From a virus, in IMG/VR virus record IMGVR_UViG_3300027810_000002, positions 111,163 through 175,162 of that record: 64,000 bases of DNA, one strand, 5' to 3'. Positions 31,932-39,261 of this stretch are shown piece after piece. Under the pieces are notes generated by a model. It was not told the DNA's origin and made no database searches. It saw only the letters and a list, made by a program, of their open reading frames with translations. A program made the position numbers and the translations under genes. The first letter of the stretch is position 1. Each line of letters opens with the position of its first letter.

Positions 31932-32471
31932 TTAATTTTGACTTCTTTCTTTCTTATATAAATCTATTAAATAATTAATAGTATTAATAAAGTATACCTC
32001 GATATAACCACAATCGATGTATTGTCTTTGTACTTTAATGTATTCGTCTAATTTTAATTCATTCCAAACAGCTAAGATCTCATTATACTTATATAAGTAA
32101 GAGTCTTTTCCTGTGTTCAGCGCATCCATCGAGGCAGTTTGCACGTTTTCTGATGTTGTTGTAAATCTACGAGTGGTTGGTTCGTATTGCACAGGGGTTG
32201 TTGAGGTGTTAGGTGATGTCATTGTAAATCTTTTTAATAAATAAAGATTTAATTGAAAACATTGAATATTATCCCAATTAGGTTCCGCTGGAAATGTAGC
32301 AATAAATGCATCTAAATCCGCAAGAGTATTAAATGTTCTTGAGGTTTTAACGTCTGATTCATTACTTAACGATTCTAAAAGAATGTTGGAAATACTACTC
32401 TCCGCATTTAAATTCCTAAATTGTCGAAGTTTTACTGAAATAAGTTTTAAAGTAAGTATATCTGTTATCAT
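31932..32471 (-). CDS. Hypothetical protein (179 aa)
   Basis: Unrecognised soluble protein with a Thr/Ser/Pro-rich linker near residues 83-112 separating two helical parts. It lies 18 bp ahead of the collagen-like gene and begins directly after the coiled-coil/membrane gene (stop and start adjacent). It could be a fibre assembly factor or a virion protein; no evidence beyond location. Confidence 0.55.
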   Translation of the reverse strand: MITDILTLKLISVKLRQFRNLNAESSISNILLESLSNESDVKTSRTFNTLADLDAFIATFPAEPNWDNIQCFQLNLYLLKRFTMTSPNTSTTPVQYEPTTRRFTTTSENVQTASMDALNTGKDSYLYKYNEILAVWNELKLDEYIKVQRQYIDCGYIEVYFINTINYLIDLYKKERSQN

Positions 32472-32876
32472 CTATCCTCCTGTTTTTTTGAATAAGTCTA
32501 GTGCTTGTGTAATTAAAATTGCAATAAGACCACCAATACCTGTTAAAAGAGCCCATGCAAATTTAACGAAACCCGATTTGAATCTCATAAGATCTTTGTG
32601 TTCTTCAAGTATTTTTTGAGTTTGTTCTAATTCAGCCTCAGCTGCTAATCTAGCCTCAGTATTCTTTTTAGTCTCAACAATAACTCCATCAAAAGGACTT
32701 AAGAGTTGTCTTTTCATCTCTTTCATTTCCCTTTTCATATCATTTTGGTTTTCAACCAATTGATTTAAGGCATTCTCGATTTGAATAAAATTAGGATCTT
32801 CCATTCTACCTTTAAATGTAGAAAATAGATCATATAATTCTTGTATAAGTTCCTTAGGTGATTTTTCGTGTTGCAT
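32472..32876 (-). CDS. Coiled-coil protein with C-terminal membrane span, holin candidate (134 aa)
   Basis: Residues about 15-95 are a charged coiled coil (MKREMKEMKRQLL in the middle), followed by a hydrophobic span FAWALLTGIGGLIAILI (about 107-123) and a short basic tail. A small membrane protein next to a transglycosylase gene fits a holin or a phage tail-tape/membrane adaptor. Only one clear span is visible, so a class III-like holin or a spanin-type role would be needed; uncertain. Confidence 0.55.
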   Translation of the reverse strand: MQHEKSPKELIQELYDLFSTFKGRMEDPNFIQIENALNQLVENQNDMKREMKEMKRQLLSPFDGVIVETKKNTEARLAAEAELEQTQKILEEHKDLMRFKSGFVKFAWALLTGIGGLIAILITQALDLFKKTGG

Positions 32877-32942
32877 CTAGTTAAATTGATCTTTTTTGTC
32901 TAATCTATATATCTAAATGAAATCAGACTCAATTTAATTTAA

Positions 32943-33455
32943 TCACTTCGCGTTCAATTCGTTTTGTATTTTTGCCCAGTAGTATTCAGTCCTTTTATTC
33001 TTATAACCCCGGGGACCTCCGTTCCAATTACGAGCAATAGTTTCAAAGCCTCCTTTAGGGTGGTGATAGTTTTTCCAAACCATAAACATTTCAATAGACC
33101 TTTCTCTATTGTATCGATCTTTTTTAGAATATCTTTTATTGGATTTCTGAATCTTTAAAATTCTATTAACCTCTCTCAGCATTATTGGTCTGATTTGTAA
33201 AGCACCTACTGCTTCATTACCTACCAGGTGTTTGTCACCTATTGCTGAGTCATTACCTAGTGACTCGACCTGAATCATCGCCGGAATTAGGTTATCTTTT
33301 ACACTAATCAGTTCGACTCTCTTAGGTTCAATCTTTGTAACTGCTATGATCTTCTTTCTTTCTTGAGGAGGATCATTAGGCACCTGTTTAATACTACCCC
33401 CACTAATAATAAGTGGTAAAATAAAAACAGAAATAAGTAATGGATTACGTTTCAT
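32943..33455 (-). CDS. Exported lytic transglycosylase-like endolysin
   Basis: The 170-residue protein starts with a signal-anchor-like segment (MKRNPLLISVFILPLIISGG). The SLT-type signature follows: catalytic Glu64 in MIQVESLGND, then AVGALQIRP (82-90), as in family 1/23 transglycosylases, and a W-N-G-G element (NWNGGPRGY). It would cleave the glycan strands of peptidoglycan in the periplasm, for lysis or penetration. A terminator-bounded gene lies upstream, and the holin candidate follows 66 bp downstream. Confidence 0.8.
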   Translation of the reverse strand: MKRNPLLISVFILPLIISGGSIKQVPNDPPQERKKIIAVTKIEPKRVELISVKDNLIPAMIQVESLGNDSAIGDKHLVGNEAVGALQIRPIMLREVNRILKIQKSNKRYSKKDRYNRERSIEMFMVWKNYHHPKGGFETIARNWNGGPRGYKNKRTEYYWAKIQNELNAK

Positions 33456-33489
33456 ATTATTATTGTTTATTTACTATACTAATATAAAC

Positions 33490-33520
33490 AAAAAAACCCA
33501 AACAAAAAAATGTTTGGGCT
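33490..33520 (-). terminator. Terminator after the Gly/Ser-rich protein gene
   Basis: CCCAAACA (33497-33504) pairs with TGTTTGGG (33511-33518); on the minus strand a run of seven T follows. It separates the 158-aa gene from the lysis unit. Confidence 0.85.
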
Positions 33521-33543
33521 TTTATTTTCAATAAATTTTAAAT

Positions 33544-34020
33544 TTATTTAAGTTGACCTTTAATGTAATCAGAAGGTGCATCTTTTATAATGATATTGCT
33601 TCCGCTTTCATCTAATAAATCTTTAGGACCTTTATATCCTTGATATCCTAATCCTCCAGATCCTATACCAGATCCTGAACCAGATCCTGAACCATCTACA
33701 GGTCCTCCTGGATTAATCTTAATAATACCATCACTAGAACCTCCAGATCCTATACCAGATCCTGAACCAGATCCTGAACCAAATTCAGGTATATCAGTTA
33801 TAATAGGTTTTATAGGTTTTATTCCACCTGTACCATAACCTGATCCTGATCCTGATCCTGAGTTAGTTGTTCCACCGTGTCCAGATCCTGAACCAGATCC
33901 TGAACTAGTTGTTTGACCACCAGAACCAACTGGCTTAACTGGTGCGTTCTTTTTAGTAACCGCCTTTCTAACGAAGAATGCAACCACTGCTAATACCAAT
34001 AATCCTAATAATAATTTCAT
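33544..34020 (-). CDS. Membrane-anchored Gly/Ser-rich protein (158 aa)
   Basis: An N-terminal membrane segment (MKLLLGLLVLAVVAFFV) and basic residues are followed by long GSGSGSG linkers broken by short motifs (IKPIKPIITDIPEFG, IIKINPGGP) and a C-terminal segment with YQGYKGPKDLL. The repeats are encoded by near-identical short DNA repeats. It is a single-gene unit with its own terminator. It may be an exported, flexible surface or spanin-like protein; no homologue recognised. Confidence 0.6.
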   Translation of the reverse strand: MKLLLGLLVLAVVAFFVRKAVTKKNAPVKPVGSGGQTTSSGSGSGSGHGGTTNSGSGSGSGYGTGGIKPIKPIITDIPEFGSGSGSGSGIGSGGSSDGIIKINPGGPVDGSGSGSGSGIGSGGLGYQGYKGPKDLLDESGSNIIIKDAPSDYIKGQLK

Positions 34021-34074
34021 GCTTTATATAATTGTTTTTAATTTATAGATAGTTCTACATGGTATATATTCACA

Positions 34075-34108
34075 AAAAAAGTGTAACATTTCACAATTAC
34101 ACTTTTTT
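34075..34108 (-). terminator. Terminator after the 62-aa acidic gene
   Basis: A perfect 12-bp stem AAAAAAGTGTAA (34075-34086) with TTACACTTTTTT (34097-34108), 10-base loop, T-rich exit in both directions. Confidence 0.88.
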
Positions 34109-34114
34109 AATAGC

Positions 34115-34303
34115 TTAGGCCGGTCCACCGACGCCGAAGTTGAACAAGTAATAGTCATCAGACTCTTCATCACTTTCATCAAATTGGTCAAACATAATTG
34201 GCTCGAAGTCAATCATGTCTTCCACTGAAAGGGATTTATTAACAGATAATTTTTCGTTTTGTTCATCTAGCGAAGTTGGATCTACTTCGTTGATGAAATC
34301 CAT
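34115..34303 (-). CDS. Very acidic small protein (62 aa)
   Basis: A strongly acidic protein (DESDEESDDYY near residue 42-52) ending FNFGVGGPA. The ATG at 34303 and a strong terminator 7 bp past the stop define a single-gene transcript. An overlapping frame (34024-34212) was rejected because it crosses the terminator. High acidity suggests a DNA mimic or an inhibitor, as an inference only. Confidence 0.55.
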   Translation of the reverse strand: MDFINEVDPTSLDEQNEKLSVNKSLSVEDMIDFEPIMFDQFDESDEESDDYYLFNFGVGGPA

Positions 34304-34373
34304 TAGATAAATAAATATTTTTTAGTATAGGTTATTCTATATTAATATATATTCTAGTTTCTAAAAAAGTTTA

Positions 34374-34700
34374 TTATTTTTTGTGATTATTTTCACTTGA
34401 TTCTAAATCTTTTTCAAGATTTAAACTCCAGATTCTATCGTTAGGTACGACGAACTTTCTTTCATGATCGTATAGGTAAAAAGTAGTGCGATAAACTGAT
34501 TGTCTGACTATTCTCGCCTTCTTAGTTCCATTGATCCATACTACATCATCCACGTTAAAATCGTTACCGTATAAGAACATAGCACCTGTGTAAAATTTAG
34601 ATATAGAATCCTTGAAAGCAATAGAAATAACAGCAGTTGCAACAAGCCATCCCCATTCTCCTAGTATTTTTTCAACTATTTCCCTTACTGATTCTATCAT
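34374..34700 (-). CDS. Miniature MscS-like membrane protein (108 aa)
   Basis: One hydrophobic segment (about 16-30, WGWLVATAVISIAF) is followed by a small beta domain whose pattern F-x-V-D-D-V-V-W-I-N-G ... V-P-N (FNVDDVVWINGTKKARIV, then KFVVPNDRIWS) matches the middle beta domain of MscS channels. The other MscS spans and the C-terminal domain are missing. A full channel is unlikely; it could interfere with the host channel or be a membrane adaptor. Its start overlaps the 54-aa gene by 29 bp. Confidence 0.55.
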   Translation of the reverse strand: MIESVREIVEKILGEWGWLVATAVISIAFKDSISKFYTGAMFLYGNDFNVDDVVWINGTKKARIVRQSVYRTTFYLYDHERKFVVPNDRIWSLNLEKDLESSENNHKK

Positions 34701-34836
34701 CCCAATATGCTTTATAATCTTTTATAGTTCCTTTGAACCTTCTGATTTTATTTAACCTAGGATCTTCAGCAACACCAGGCTGGGTTGCATTAATTTCTTG
34801 ATTAGGTTTTATGTTTTTTCCTCCAATAGTCTTCAT
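34672..34836 (-). CDS. Hypothetical small protein (54 aa)
   Basis: ATG 34836, stop 34672-34674. The product starts MKTIGGKNIKPNQEINATQ, followed by a basic part and KDYKAYWDDRISKGNS at the end. It overlaps the MscS-like gene by 29 bp in another frame. Coding support comes from the ATG, fit within the gap and amino-acid composition; no family known. Confidence 0.5.
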   Translation of the reverse strand: MKTIGGKNIKPNQEINATQPGVAEDPRLNKIRRFKGTIKDYKAYWDDRISKGNS

Positions 34837-34854
34837 TAGTTATATATCTATAAC

Positions 34855-35055
34855 TTAATCTAAGCTTATTCGATAACCAACCCACCATAGATCTATTCTA
34901 ATAAAGAAAGCGCCATTATTAAATCCAAATCCAAAACGTAACATTCTGTTCCAATGATCAAGTTTGATTTTGTGAATCATTTTTCTTTTTTTAGCTCCTA
35001 TTCTAATCATCCAATCATTTATAGATTCTTCTTCTCTGCGTTTGCGATTATTCAT
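34855..35055 (-). CDS. Hypothetical basic protein (66 aa)
   Basis: A basic, Arg/Lys-rich N-terminal half (MNNRKRREEESINDWMIRIG) and an aromatic C-terminal half with Phe/Trp/Tyr (FGFGFNNGAFFIRIDLWWVGY). It could be membrane-associated. It starts one base after the stop of the 32-aa gene. Confidence 0.5.
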   Translation of the reverse strand: MNNRKRREEESINDWMIRIGAKKRKMIHKIKLDHWNRMLRFGFGFNNGAFFIRIDLWWVGYRISLD

Positions 35056-35154
35056 TTATAATAAAGGTCCCGCACTTCCTGATTTGATTGCAGCCTTCAT
35101 TCGCTGTTCTTCTAACCAAATTAGATAGTTCCATATTTTTTTAATAGTATTCAT
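35056..35154 (-). CDS. Short hypothetical protein (32 aa)
   Basis: ATG 35154, stop 35056-35058. The product starts MNTIKKIWNYLIWLEEQRMK, one amphipathic helix. It fits exactly between thyA (3 bp) and the 66-aa gene (0 bp), which supports coding despite its size. Confidence 0.45.
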   Translation of the reverse strand: MNTIKKIWNYLIWLEEQRMKAAIKSGSAGPLL

Positions 35155-35157
35155 AGT

Positions 35158-36204
35158 TTAATTACTTAAGGGTGCTTTAATACTCGGGTGATATTTATAA
35201 TCTTTAACTTCAAAATCAAATTCACCATCTAATAAGTTTACATTACTAAATTCTACTGTTGGTAAATCATACATTTCCCTAGATAATTGTTCTCTTGCTT
35301 GATCTTCATGATTCTTATATAAGTGAACATCACCTAAGTTTCCAATCAATTGATCTGGAATCATATTAACTTCCTCTGCAATTAAACAAAGTAATGCCGC
35401 ATAACTCGCAATATTAAATGGAAGTCCTAAGAAAGTATCTACAGATCTTTGGTTCCACATTAGAGAGATTGCCCTTGTAGGTACATTATCATCGTCCATC
35501 ATGTCCAGGCCATTTATTTTACCATAAGTATTTCCTCCTCCTTCTTCCCATGTTTTATCTGAACCTGAATATATTTTATATCTTTCGTCAAAACTTAACT
35601 CCCTAGTGTAAACTTGGAATCCATAATGACAAGGTGGAAGAGTCATTTGGTCTAACTCACCAACATTCCATGCTGATACCATTAACCTTCTACTATCTGG
35701 GTTTGTTTTTAATTCTTTAATAAGGTTTGCGATTTGGTCTATTAAAACTTCTCCTTCTTTGTAACCCCATTCAAATACATCTTCTTGTTTCCATTTCCTC
35801 CACTGTTTACCGTATATTGGACCAAGTTCTCCCCACTTCTCTGCAAAAGCATCATTGGTTTTAATGTTATCAATAAATTCCTTTTGGGATAATGAATGAT
35901 CGTGTGGTGGGTTACATTCTATATCTGCGTATTTCTTATAAGCATCACCGTTCCATACGTTACAATTATTATCAACTAAGTATTTGATGTTTGTATCTCC
36001 TTTAAGAAACCATTTCAATTCAGTCATCATCGTCTTAACTGCCATTCTCTTGGTAGTCAATAAAGGAAATCCATCAGACATATTGTGTCTAATTTGGCGA
36101 CCGAATACTGAAAGTGTTCCAGTTCCTGTGCGATCTGATTTTTCTGTTGAGTTTTCTAATAGAGTTCCAAGCAAGGCTCGGTATTGTTCTTCAATTCTAT
36201 TCAT
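35158..36204 (-). CDS. thyA: Thymidylate synthase
   Basis: The 348-residue protein is a canonical TS with long insertions: DRTGTGTLSVFG (24-35), Glu62 in TELKWFLKG, GPIYGKQWR (128-136), nucleophile Cys192 in LPPCHYGFQ, and the base-reading Asn264 in GLPFNIASYA. It makes dTMP from dUMP with methylene-THF. It is longer than the E. coli enzyme (264 residues), which is normal for some phage and Bacteroidota TS. A 22-bp copy of its start region occurs 231 bp upstream (36415-36436). It overlaps the 37-aa zinc-finger gene by 8 bp. Confidence 0.96.
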   Translation of the reverse strand: MNRIEEQYRALLGTLLENSTEKSDRTGTGTLSVFGRQIRHNMSDGFPLLTTKRMAVKTMMTELKWFLKGDTNIKYLVDNNCNVWNGDAYKKYADIECNPPHDHSLSQKEFIDNIKTNDAFAEKWGELGPIYGKQWRKWKQEDVFEWGYKEGEVLIDQIANLIKELKTNPDSRRLMVSAWNVGELDQMTLPPCHYGFQVYTRELSFDERYKIYSGSDKTWEEGGGNTYGKINGLDMMDDDNVPTRAISLMWNQRSVDTFLGLPFNIASYAALLCLIAEEVNMIPDQLIGNLGDVHLYKNHEDQAREQLSREMYDLPTVEFSNVNLLDGEFDFEVKDYKYHPSIKAPLSN

Positions 36205-36310
36205 TTTCTATTTCTTTACTGCATCCTCCGCAAGTTTCTCTCCATACTGCGTTTAATGCTCCACATTCACATATCCATGATTGATCTACTAAACTTTTCT
36301 CAGTGTTCAT
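36197..36310 (-). CDS. Zinc-finger microprotein, RanBP2-like pattern (37 aa)
   Basis: ATG 36310, TAG 36197-36199. The core WICECGALNAVWRETCGGC (13-31) follows the RanBP2-type rule W-x-C-x(n)-C-x3-N-x6-C-x2-C, except that the first pair is C-x-C instead of C-x2-C. Four cysteines could bind one zinc ion. RanBP2 fingers bind RNA or ubiquitin in eukaryotes; bacterial and phage relatives act as small nucleic-acid or protein adaptors. It is translationally coupled to thyA by an 8-bp overlap. Confidence 0.6.
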   Translation of the reverse strand: MNTEKSLVDQSWICECGALNAVWRETCGGCSKEIENE

Positions 36311-36388
36311 TTAGTTAATTGGTTTATGTCCACCTATTAGTAATTCCCAGTATGCTTTTAAAGCCTTTTTAATTTTTCTTATTGCCAT
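36311..36388 (-). CDS. Short basic peptide (25 aa)
   Basis: ATG 36388, TAA 36311-36313. The product is MAIRKIKKALKAYWELLIGG followed by HKPIN, one amphipathic basic helix. Its stop is directly adjacent to the ATG of the zinc-finger gene. Support is only positional; low confidence. Confidence 0.35.
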   Translation of the reverse strand: MAIRKIKKALKAYWELLIGGHKPIN

Positions 36389-36414
36389 CTTTTCTTAACA
36401 TTACATGTTTTAGT

Positions 36415-36436
36415 TTGTTCTTCAATTCTATTCATT
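36415..36436. repeat. 22-bp copy of the thyA start region
   Basis: The 22 bases at 36415-36436 are identical to 36184-36205, which include the ATG and first codons of thyA (MNRIEEQ). The copy begins an 18-codon frame and lies across the end of the 73-aa gene, whose stop codon it provides. It looks like the remnant of a small duplication or recombination at thyA. Confidence 0.7.
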
Positions 36437-36649
36437 AATAAAGTTGTTAATGTCTTCCATCTCTCTTTTGATGATAGCGCAATATGTATATAATTCTTCT
36501 TTCTCAAAGGCCTTAAGAGCCCATCCCATTTCTTGTACTGTACCTATTCTTAACCAGTCAATAAAATCATCTTCATCCTCAAAGTGTTCTATTAAAACCC
36601 TAGGGTTAATTAGATCAATATACATTCTTTCTAGTTCTTCTGGATCCAT
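36428..36649 (-). CDS. Hypothetical acidic protein (73 aa)
   Basis: The start is placed at ATG 36649 (MDPEELERMYIDLINP), which overlaps the TAA of the upstream gene by one base; a TTG extension to 36673 is less likely. It is a soluble, acidic, helical protein with no recognised motif. Confidence 0.55.
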   Translation of the reverse strand: MDPEELERMYIDLINPRVLIEHFEDEDDFIDWLRIGTVQEMGWALKAFEKEELYTYCAIIKREMEDINNFINE

Positions 36650-37014
36650 TATAGATATTTTAACCAAGCCCAAAATCTTCGGTTCTTAAGGTATTCATAG
36701 TCATTTTCATTTGCATACGCTTCTCTTTCAAAAGAGATATTATAGTAAGCTTTCTTTCCATAGAAAAACAGTTTTATAAACCATTCAGTAATATACAAAA
36801 CATAAAAAGGAATGATTAGAAGTTCTTCCTGTTGCTTGATATGAATACTCTCATGATTAACTGTTCTTTTTCTTTTAGTCACGTAATAGTTTGTAGTTCT
36901 TTGGTAGTATTCTCTTAAAATTACAAATGGCCATAAGGTTATTCCACCAATATTCATAAACCAACTAATACTATTTAAGAATTTATCACTATACTTAACA
37001 ATAGGAGTTTTCAT
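36649..37014 (-). CDS. Membrane zincin-like protein (HExxH)
   Basis: The 121-residue protein has hydrophobic segments at about 15-35 and 64-84. HESIH (54-58) follows TVN, and a downstream FEREAYAN (95-102) supplies a Glu as the third ligand, the layout of gluzincin-type integral-membrane peptidases seen in phages and Bacteroidota. It is very short for an active membrane peptidase. It lies in a run of small unknowns upstream of thyA. Confidence 0.65.
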   Translation of the reverse strand: MKTPIVKYSDKFLNSISWFMNIGGITLWPFVILREYYQRTTNYYVTKRKRTVNHESIHIKQQEELLIIPFYVLYITEWFIKLFFYGKKAYYNISFEREAYANENDYEYLKNRRFWAWLKYL

Positions 37015-37015
37015 T

Positions 37016-37276
37016 CTATTTAATTTTGTTTTGTCGAGATACTTGATTGCTCTCCATTTCTTTTAATAACTTATATTTTAATTCTTCGAACTGAATATCA
37101 GTATGTGTACTGTTGATACACTCAAATTGTATCTCAGTTTCTCCTGGTGTATAGTTCTTAAGAACAAGTAAATTATATTCATCCATGATTGGTGACTCCT
37201 GGAAGTCTAAAAACACGTTCGATACTTCATCTTCGGTTTTACCATAGGGCATTCTAACTATTAAAATTGGTGTCAT
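37016..37276 (-). CDS. Hypothetical protein (86 aa)
   Basis: Unrecognised alpha/beta protein (MTPILIVRMPYGKTEDEVSN...), 1 bp from the membrane zincin gene. No motif. Confidence 0.5.
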   Translation of the reverse strand: MTPILIVRMPYGKTEDEVSNVFLDFQESPIMDEYNLLVLKNYTPGETEIQFECINSTHTDIQFEELKYKLLKEMESNQVSRQNKIK

Positions 37277-37323
37277 TTTTATGATGTTTAATTTAAAATT
37301 ATATCAAAAAATTACAGATTGTT

Positions 37324-37632
37324 TCAAATGTTAAATATATCCTCATCTCCTTCAAGATCCACGTTATCGTCTTGAAATCTATTTAAAGCTTCTTTTAGTT
37401 CGTGAACTCTCCATTCATGATCGAAAACTTCTTCAATACTTACCTTACCGTTCTTGTGTAATTTTTTAAATTTAGAAAGATCTTTTTTTGCCGTATTTAG
37501 CATACGTGTAAGTTCTTTTTCACCTGTTGTTAAAGATTCTATTGAAATTTTATTAGATTTAATTTCTTTTTCTATTACCTCAAAATGAATACGAGGAAAT
37601 AGGTCACAAAATTTACTTAAAAGTTGTTTCAT
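37324..37632 (-). CDS. Coiled-coil protein (102 aa)
   Basis: Long charged helices (TTGEKELTRMLNTAKKDLSK, then further Lys/Glu-rich helix) and an acidic C-terminus (LEGDEDIFNI). It is probably a soluble dimeric coiled coil. No family recognised. Confidence 0.5.
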   Translation of the reverse strand: MKQLLSKFCDLFPRIHFEVIEKEIKSNKISIESLTTGEKELTRMLNTAKKDLSKFKKLHKNGKVSIEEVFDHEWRVHELKEALNRFQDDNVDLEGDEDIFNI

Positions 37633-37704
37633 AATGATATGAATTATGTTATGTTTATAATTGCACTATAAAAATTATATATCTGAGTCTTATGCTTATA
37701 AATG

Positions 37705-37738
37705 AAAAAAGGCCCTAATAAAAATTAGAGCCTTTTTT
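37705..37738 (-). terminator. Terminator after the 71-aa gene
   Basis: Left arm AAAAAAGGC (37705-37713) pairs with GCCTTTTTT (37730-37738), extended by CTAAT/ATTAG across one mismatch, with a short A-rich loop. Confidence 0.85.
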
Positions 37739-37754
37739 AGATTGAGTCCTATTC

Positions 37755-37970
37755 TTAAATAGTACCTGGTCTTAGAGTGTCGATTGACTTTGCCAATAAG
37801 ACAGAGTCTCTTACACTTAATCTTCCAGAATTCTGAGCTAATTGAGCCGCTTGGATCAATACGTTAACTGCAGCAGTCTCGTCGATGTTTGTAATTTCTT
37901 CAAATACTGGTGATAATTGTTGTTCAGCAGTTTCTTGAGTTTCAGCAGTTGCTGTGTTTTCTAGTGACAT
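37755..37970 (-). CDS. Small Gln/Thr/Glu-rich protein (71 aa)
   Basis: The N-terminal 20 residues are low-complexity (MSLENTATAETQETAEQQL); the rest is a helical domain (VNVLIQAAQLAQNSGRLSVRD). It has a strong terminator 17 bp past the stop and no close upstream gene, so it is a single-gene unit that may be highly expressed. Unknown function. Confidence 0.55.
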   Translation of the reverse strand: MSLENTATAETQETAEQQLSPVFEEITNIDETAAVNVLIQAAQLAQNSGRLSVRDSVLLAKSIDTLRPGTI

Positions 37971-38039
37971 AATTTTTGTTTTTAAATTTATATTTGTTAA
38001 CTAATACGAATATTATACTCGTGTTTCTTAAAAAGTTTA

Positions 38040-38447
38040 CTAATTATTTAATATTTTATCTAAATCTTTTATACATGACAATACTTCACTGTATATCGTG
38101 TCAGCTTTGATAGATATAATCTCACTTCGATAAATTACTTTATTAGTTTGTTTATTTGTAACTCGACATCTTAGTATGTATCGAGGTTTAATTCTTAATA
38201 TAGGCTGTAGGTGTTTAACATTCCAGATCTGTGCTCTTGCTTCACCTGCAGCAGCAGCTGAGGTTTTTATACTTGCAATTACATGATAGTCTTTATTTTC
38301 GTTTTCATAGAAAGATTGAACTTCCTTAACGTTATTAGTAATTAAATAAAGGCGATATGCTGTTTGATAGGTAGACGCAAGCACAGTTTTCAACGCACTT
38401 GCATCTATCTTTTTTGTTATGTAAGGTTCTTGTAGGTTAAACTTCAC
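38040..38447 (-). CDS. Hypothetical protein (135 aa, GTG start)
   Basis: The frame has no internal Met, so the start is GTG at 38447 ((M)KFNLQEPYITKKID). The protein is alpha/beta, with no recognised family. Its GTG overlaps the end of the frameshifted extension of the upstream membrane protein (38437). Confidence 0.55.
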   Translation of the reverse strand: MKFNLQEPYITKKIDASALKTVLASTYQTAYRLYLITNNVKEVQSFYENENKDYHVIASIKTSAAAAGEARAQIWNVKHLQPILRIKPRYILRCRVTNKQTNKVIYRSEIISIKADTIYSEVLSCIKDLDKILNN

Positions 38448-38748
38448 CCGGTTGTGTTTTATCCGTTCTTTGAACTAAGCCTAATCCGCCTAATCCATTG
38501 TCTGGTTGTGTTATTCTTCTTCTAACAGGCTTAACTATTCTAGCTTCTTTAACTTGAGCTGTTAAACCAACAGGCTTAACTTCCTCTTCCAATTCTTCAT
38601 CCTCTAGTATATCAAGTGGAGAATTAATCTCATTTGCTAGTTTGGTCCATTCTTGTATTTCATCCTCGTCTGTTCCTAAAACAGATTTACCAGATGCGAC
38701 ATTAGGATATTTAACCGGTCTATCTAAAGAATCCTCTATTATTTCACT
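38437..38748 (-). CDS. Possible -1 frameshift extension of the membrane protein (103 aa)
   Basis: An open frame of 103 codons without ATG begins in the -1 frame exactly at the A9 run at the end of the gene at 38739-39260 (SEIIEDSLDR onward). It is rich in Glu/Asp and has a Lys/Arg/Pro-rich C-terminal part (KPVRRRITQP). The A-run (38748-38756, nine A on the minus strand) is a classic slippery site. Reading through would fuse it to the 173-aa membrane protein. Alternatives: separate gene with a non-standard start, or a sequencing error in the homopolymer. Confidence 0.6.
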   Translation of the reverse strand, partial: SEIIEDSLDRPVKYPNVASGKSVLGTDEDEIQEWTKLANEINSPLDILEDEELEEEVKPVGLTAQVKEARIVKPVRRRITQPDNGLGGLGLVQRTDKTQPGEV

Positions 38749-39260
38749 TTTTTTTTCTCAGAAGTAACATTAATATCAGACGCTATATCTTCTAAATTAG
38801 TTGGAGATAATTCACCAACCTCAGATTCTGGTTTAATATAATCTACTAGCGATTTAATAAATCCTAAAGCAACTAATGGTAAGATTGCTCCAGATACTGC
38901 AGCTAATAATCTTTTTTGTTCTAAAGGTTCCCATTCTACTAGGTTAAATAATTCAACCCAACCATAATAGTTATCTAAGTTGATAAATGCATAGTACATG
39001 TTACCTTGCATCTGCATCGCGGTTATCGTGATAAATAGGGCCCATACTAGGGACTTGTTCATTTTATCTAAAGTTATTAATGCCGCTAGCGATGCTGCTG
39101 CTCCTAATTCAAATCCAATTGCTAGGGTTATTGCTAACCACTTTGGGTTAGATAGTTCGAAGAAATCGACAACGTGAATTGTTGATACAACACTCACTAA
39201 AATGTATAGTGAAACGAAAGTTCCAATGATGAAATTGTTAACTAATTTACTCTGGTTCAT
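38739..39260 (-). CDS. Four-span membrane protein, candidate frameshift gene (173 aa)
   Basis: Hydrophobic segments lie at about 8-30, 42-64, 71-86 and 114-134. The protein ends SDINVTSEKKKVK, with the three Lys codons made of nine A residues right before the stop. A -1 slip on this run adds 103 acidic and basic residues (see 38437-38748). No family recognised. It begins 1 bp after the 102-aa gene. Confidence 0.7.
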   Translation of the reverse strand: MNQSKLVNNFIIGTFVSLYILVSVVSTIHVVDFFELSNPKWLAITLAIGFELGAAASLAALITLDKMNKSLVWALFITITAMQMQGNMYYAFINLDNYYGWVELFNLVEWEPLEQKRLLAAVSGAILPLVALGFIKSLVDYIKPESEVGELSPTNLEDIASDINVTSEKKKVK

Positions 39261-39261
39261 A

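Noticed and set aside
34024-34212. A 62-codon minus-strand frame overlapping the acidic 62-aa gene
   Set aside because: It crosses the strong terminator at 34075-34108 and has a less plausible composition.
36382-36435. An 18-codon frame starting with the duplicated thyA start
   Set aside because: Too short and explained by the 22-bp repeat; no independent support.
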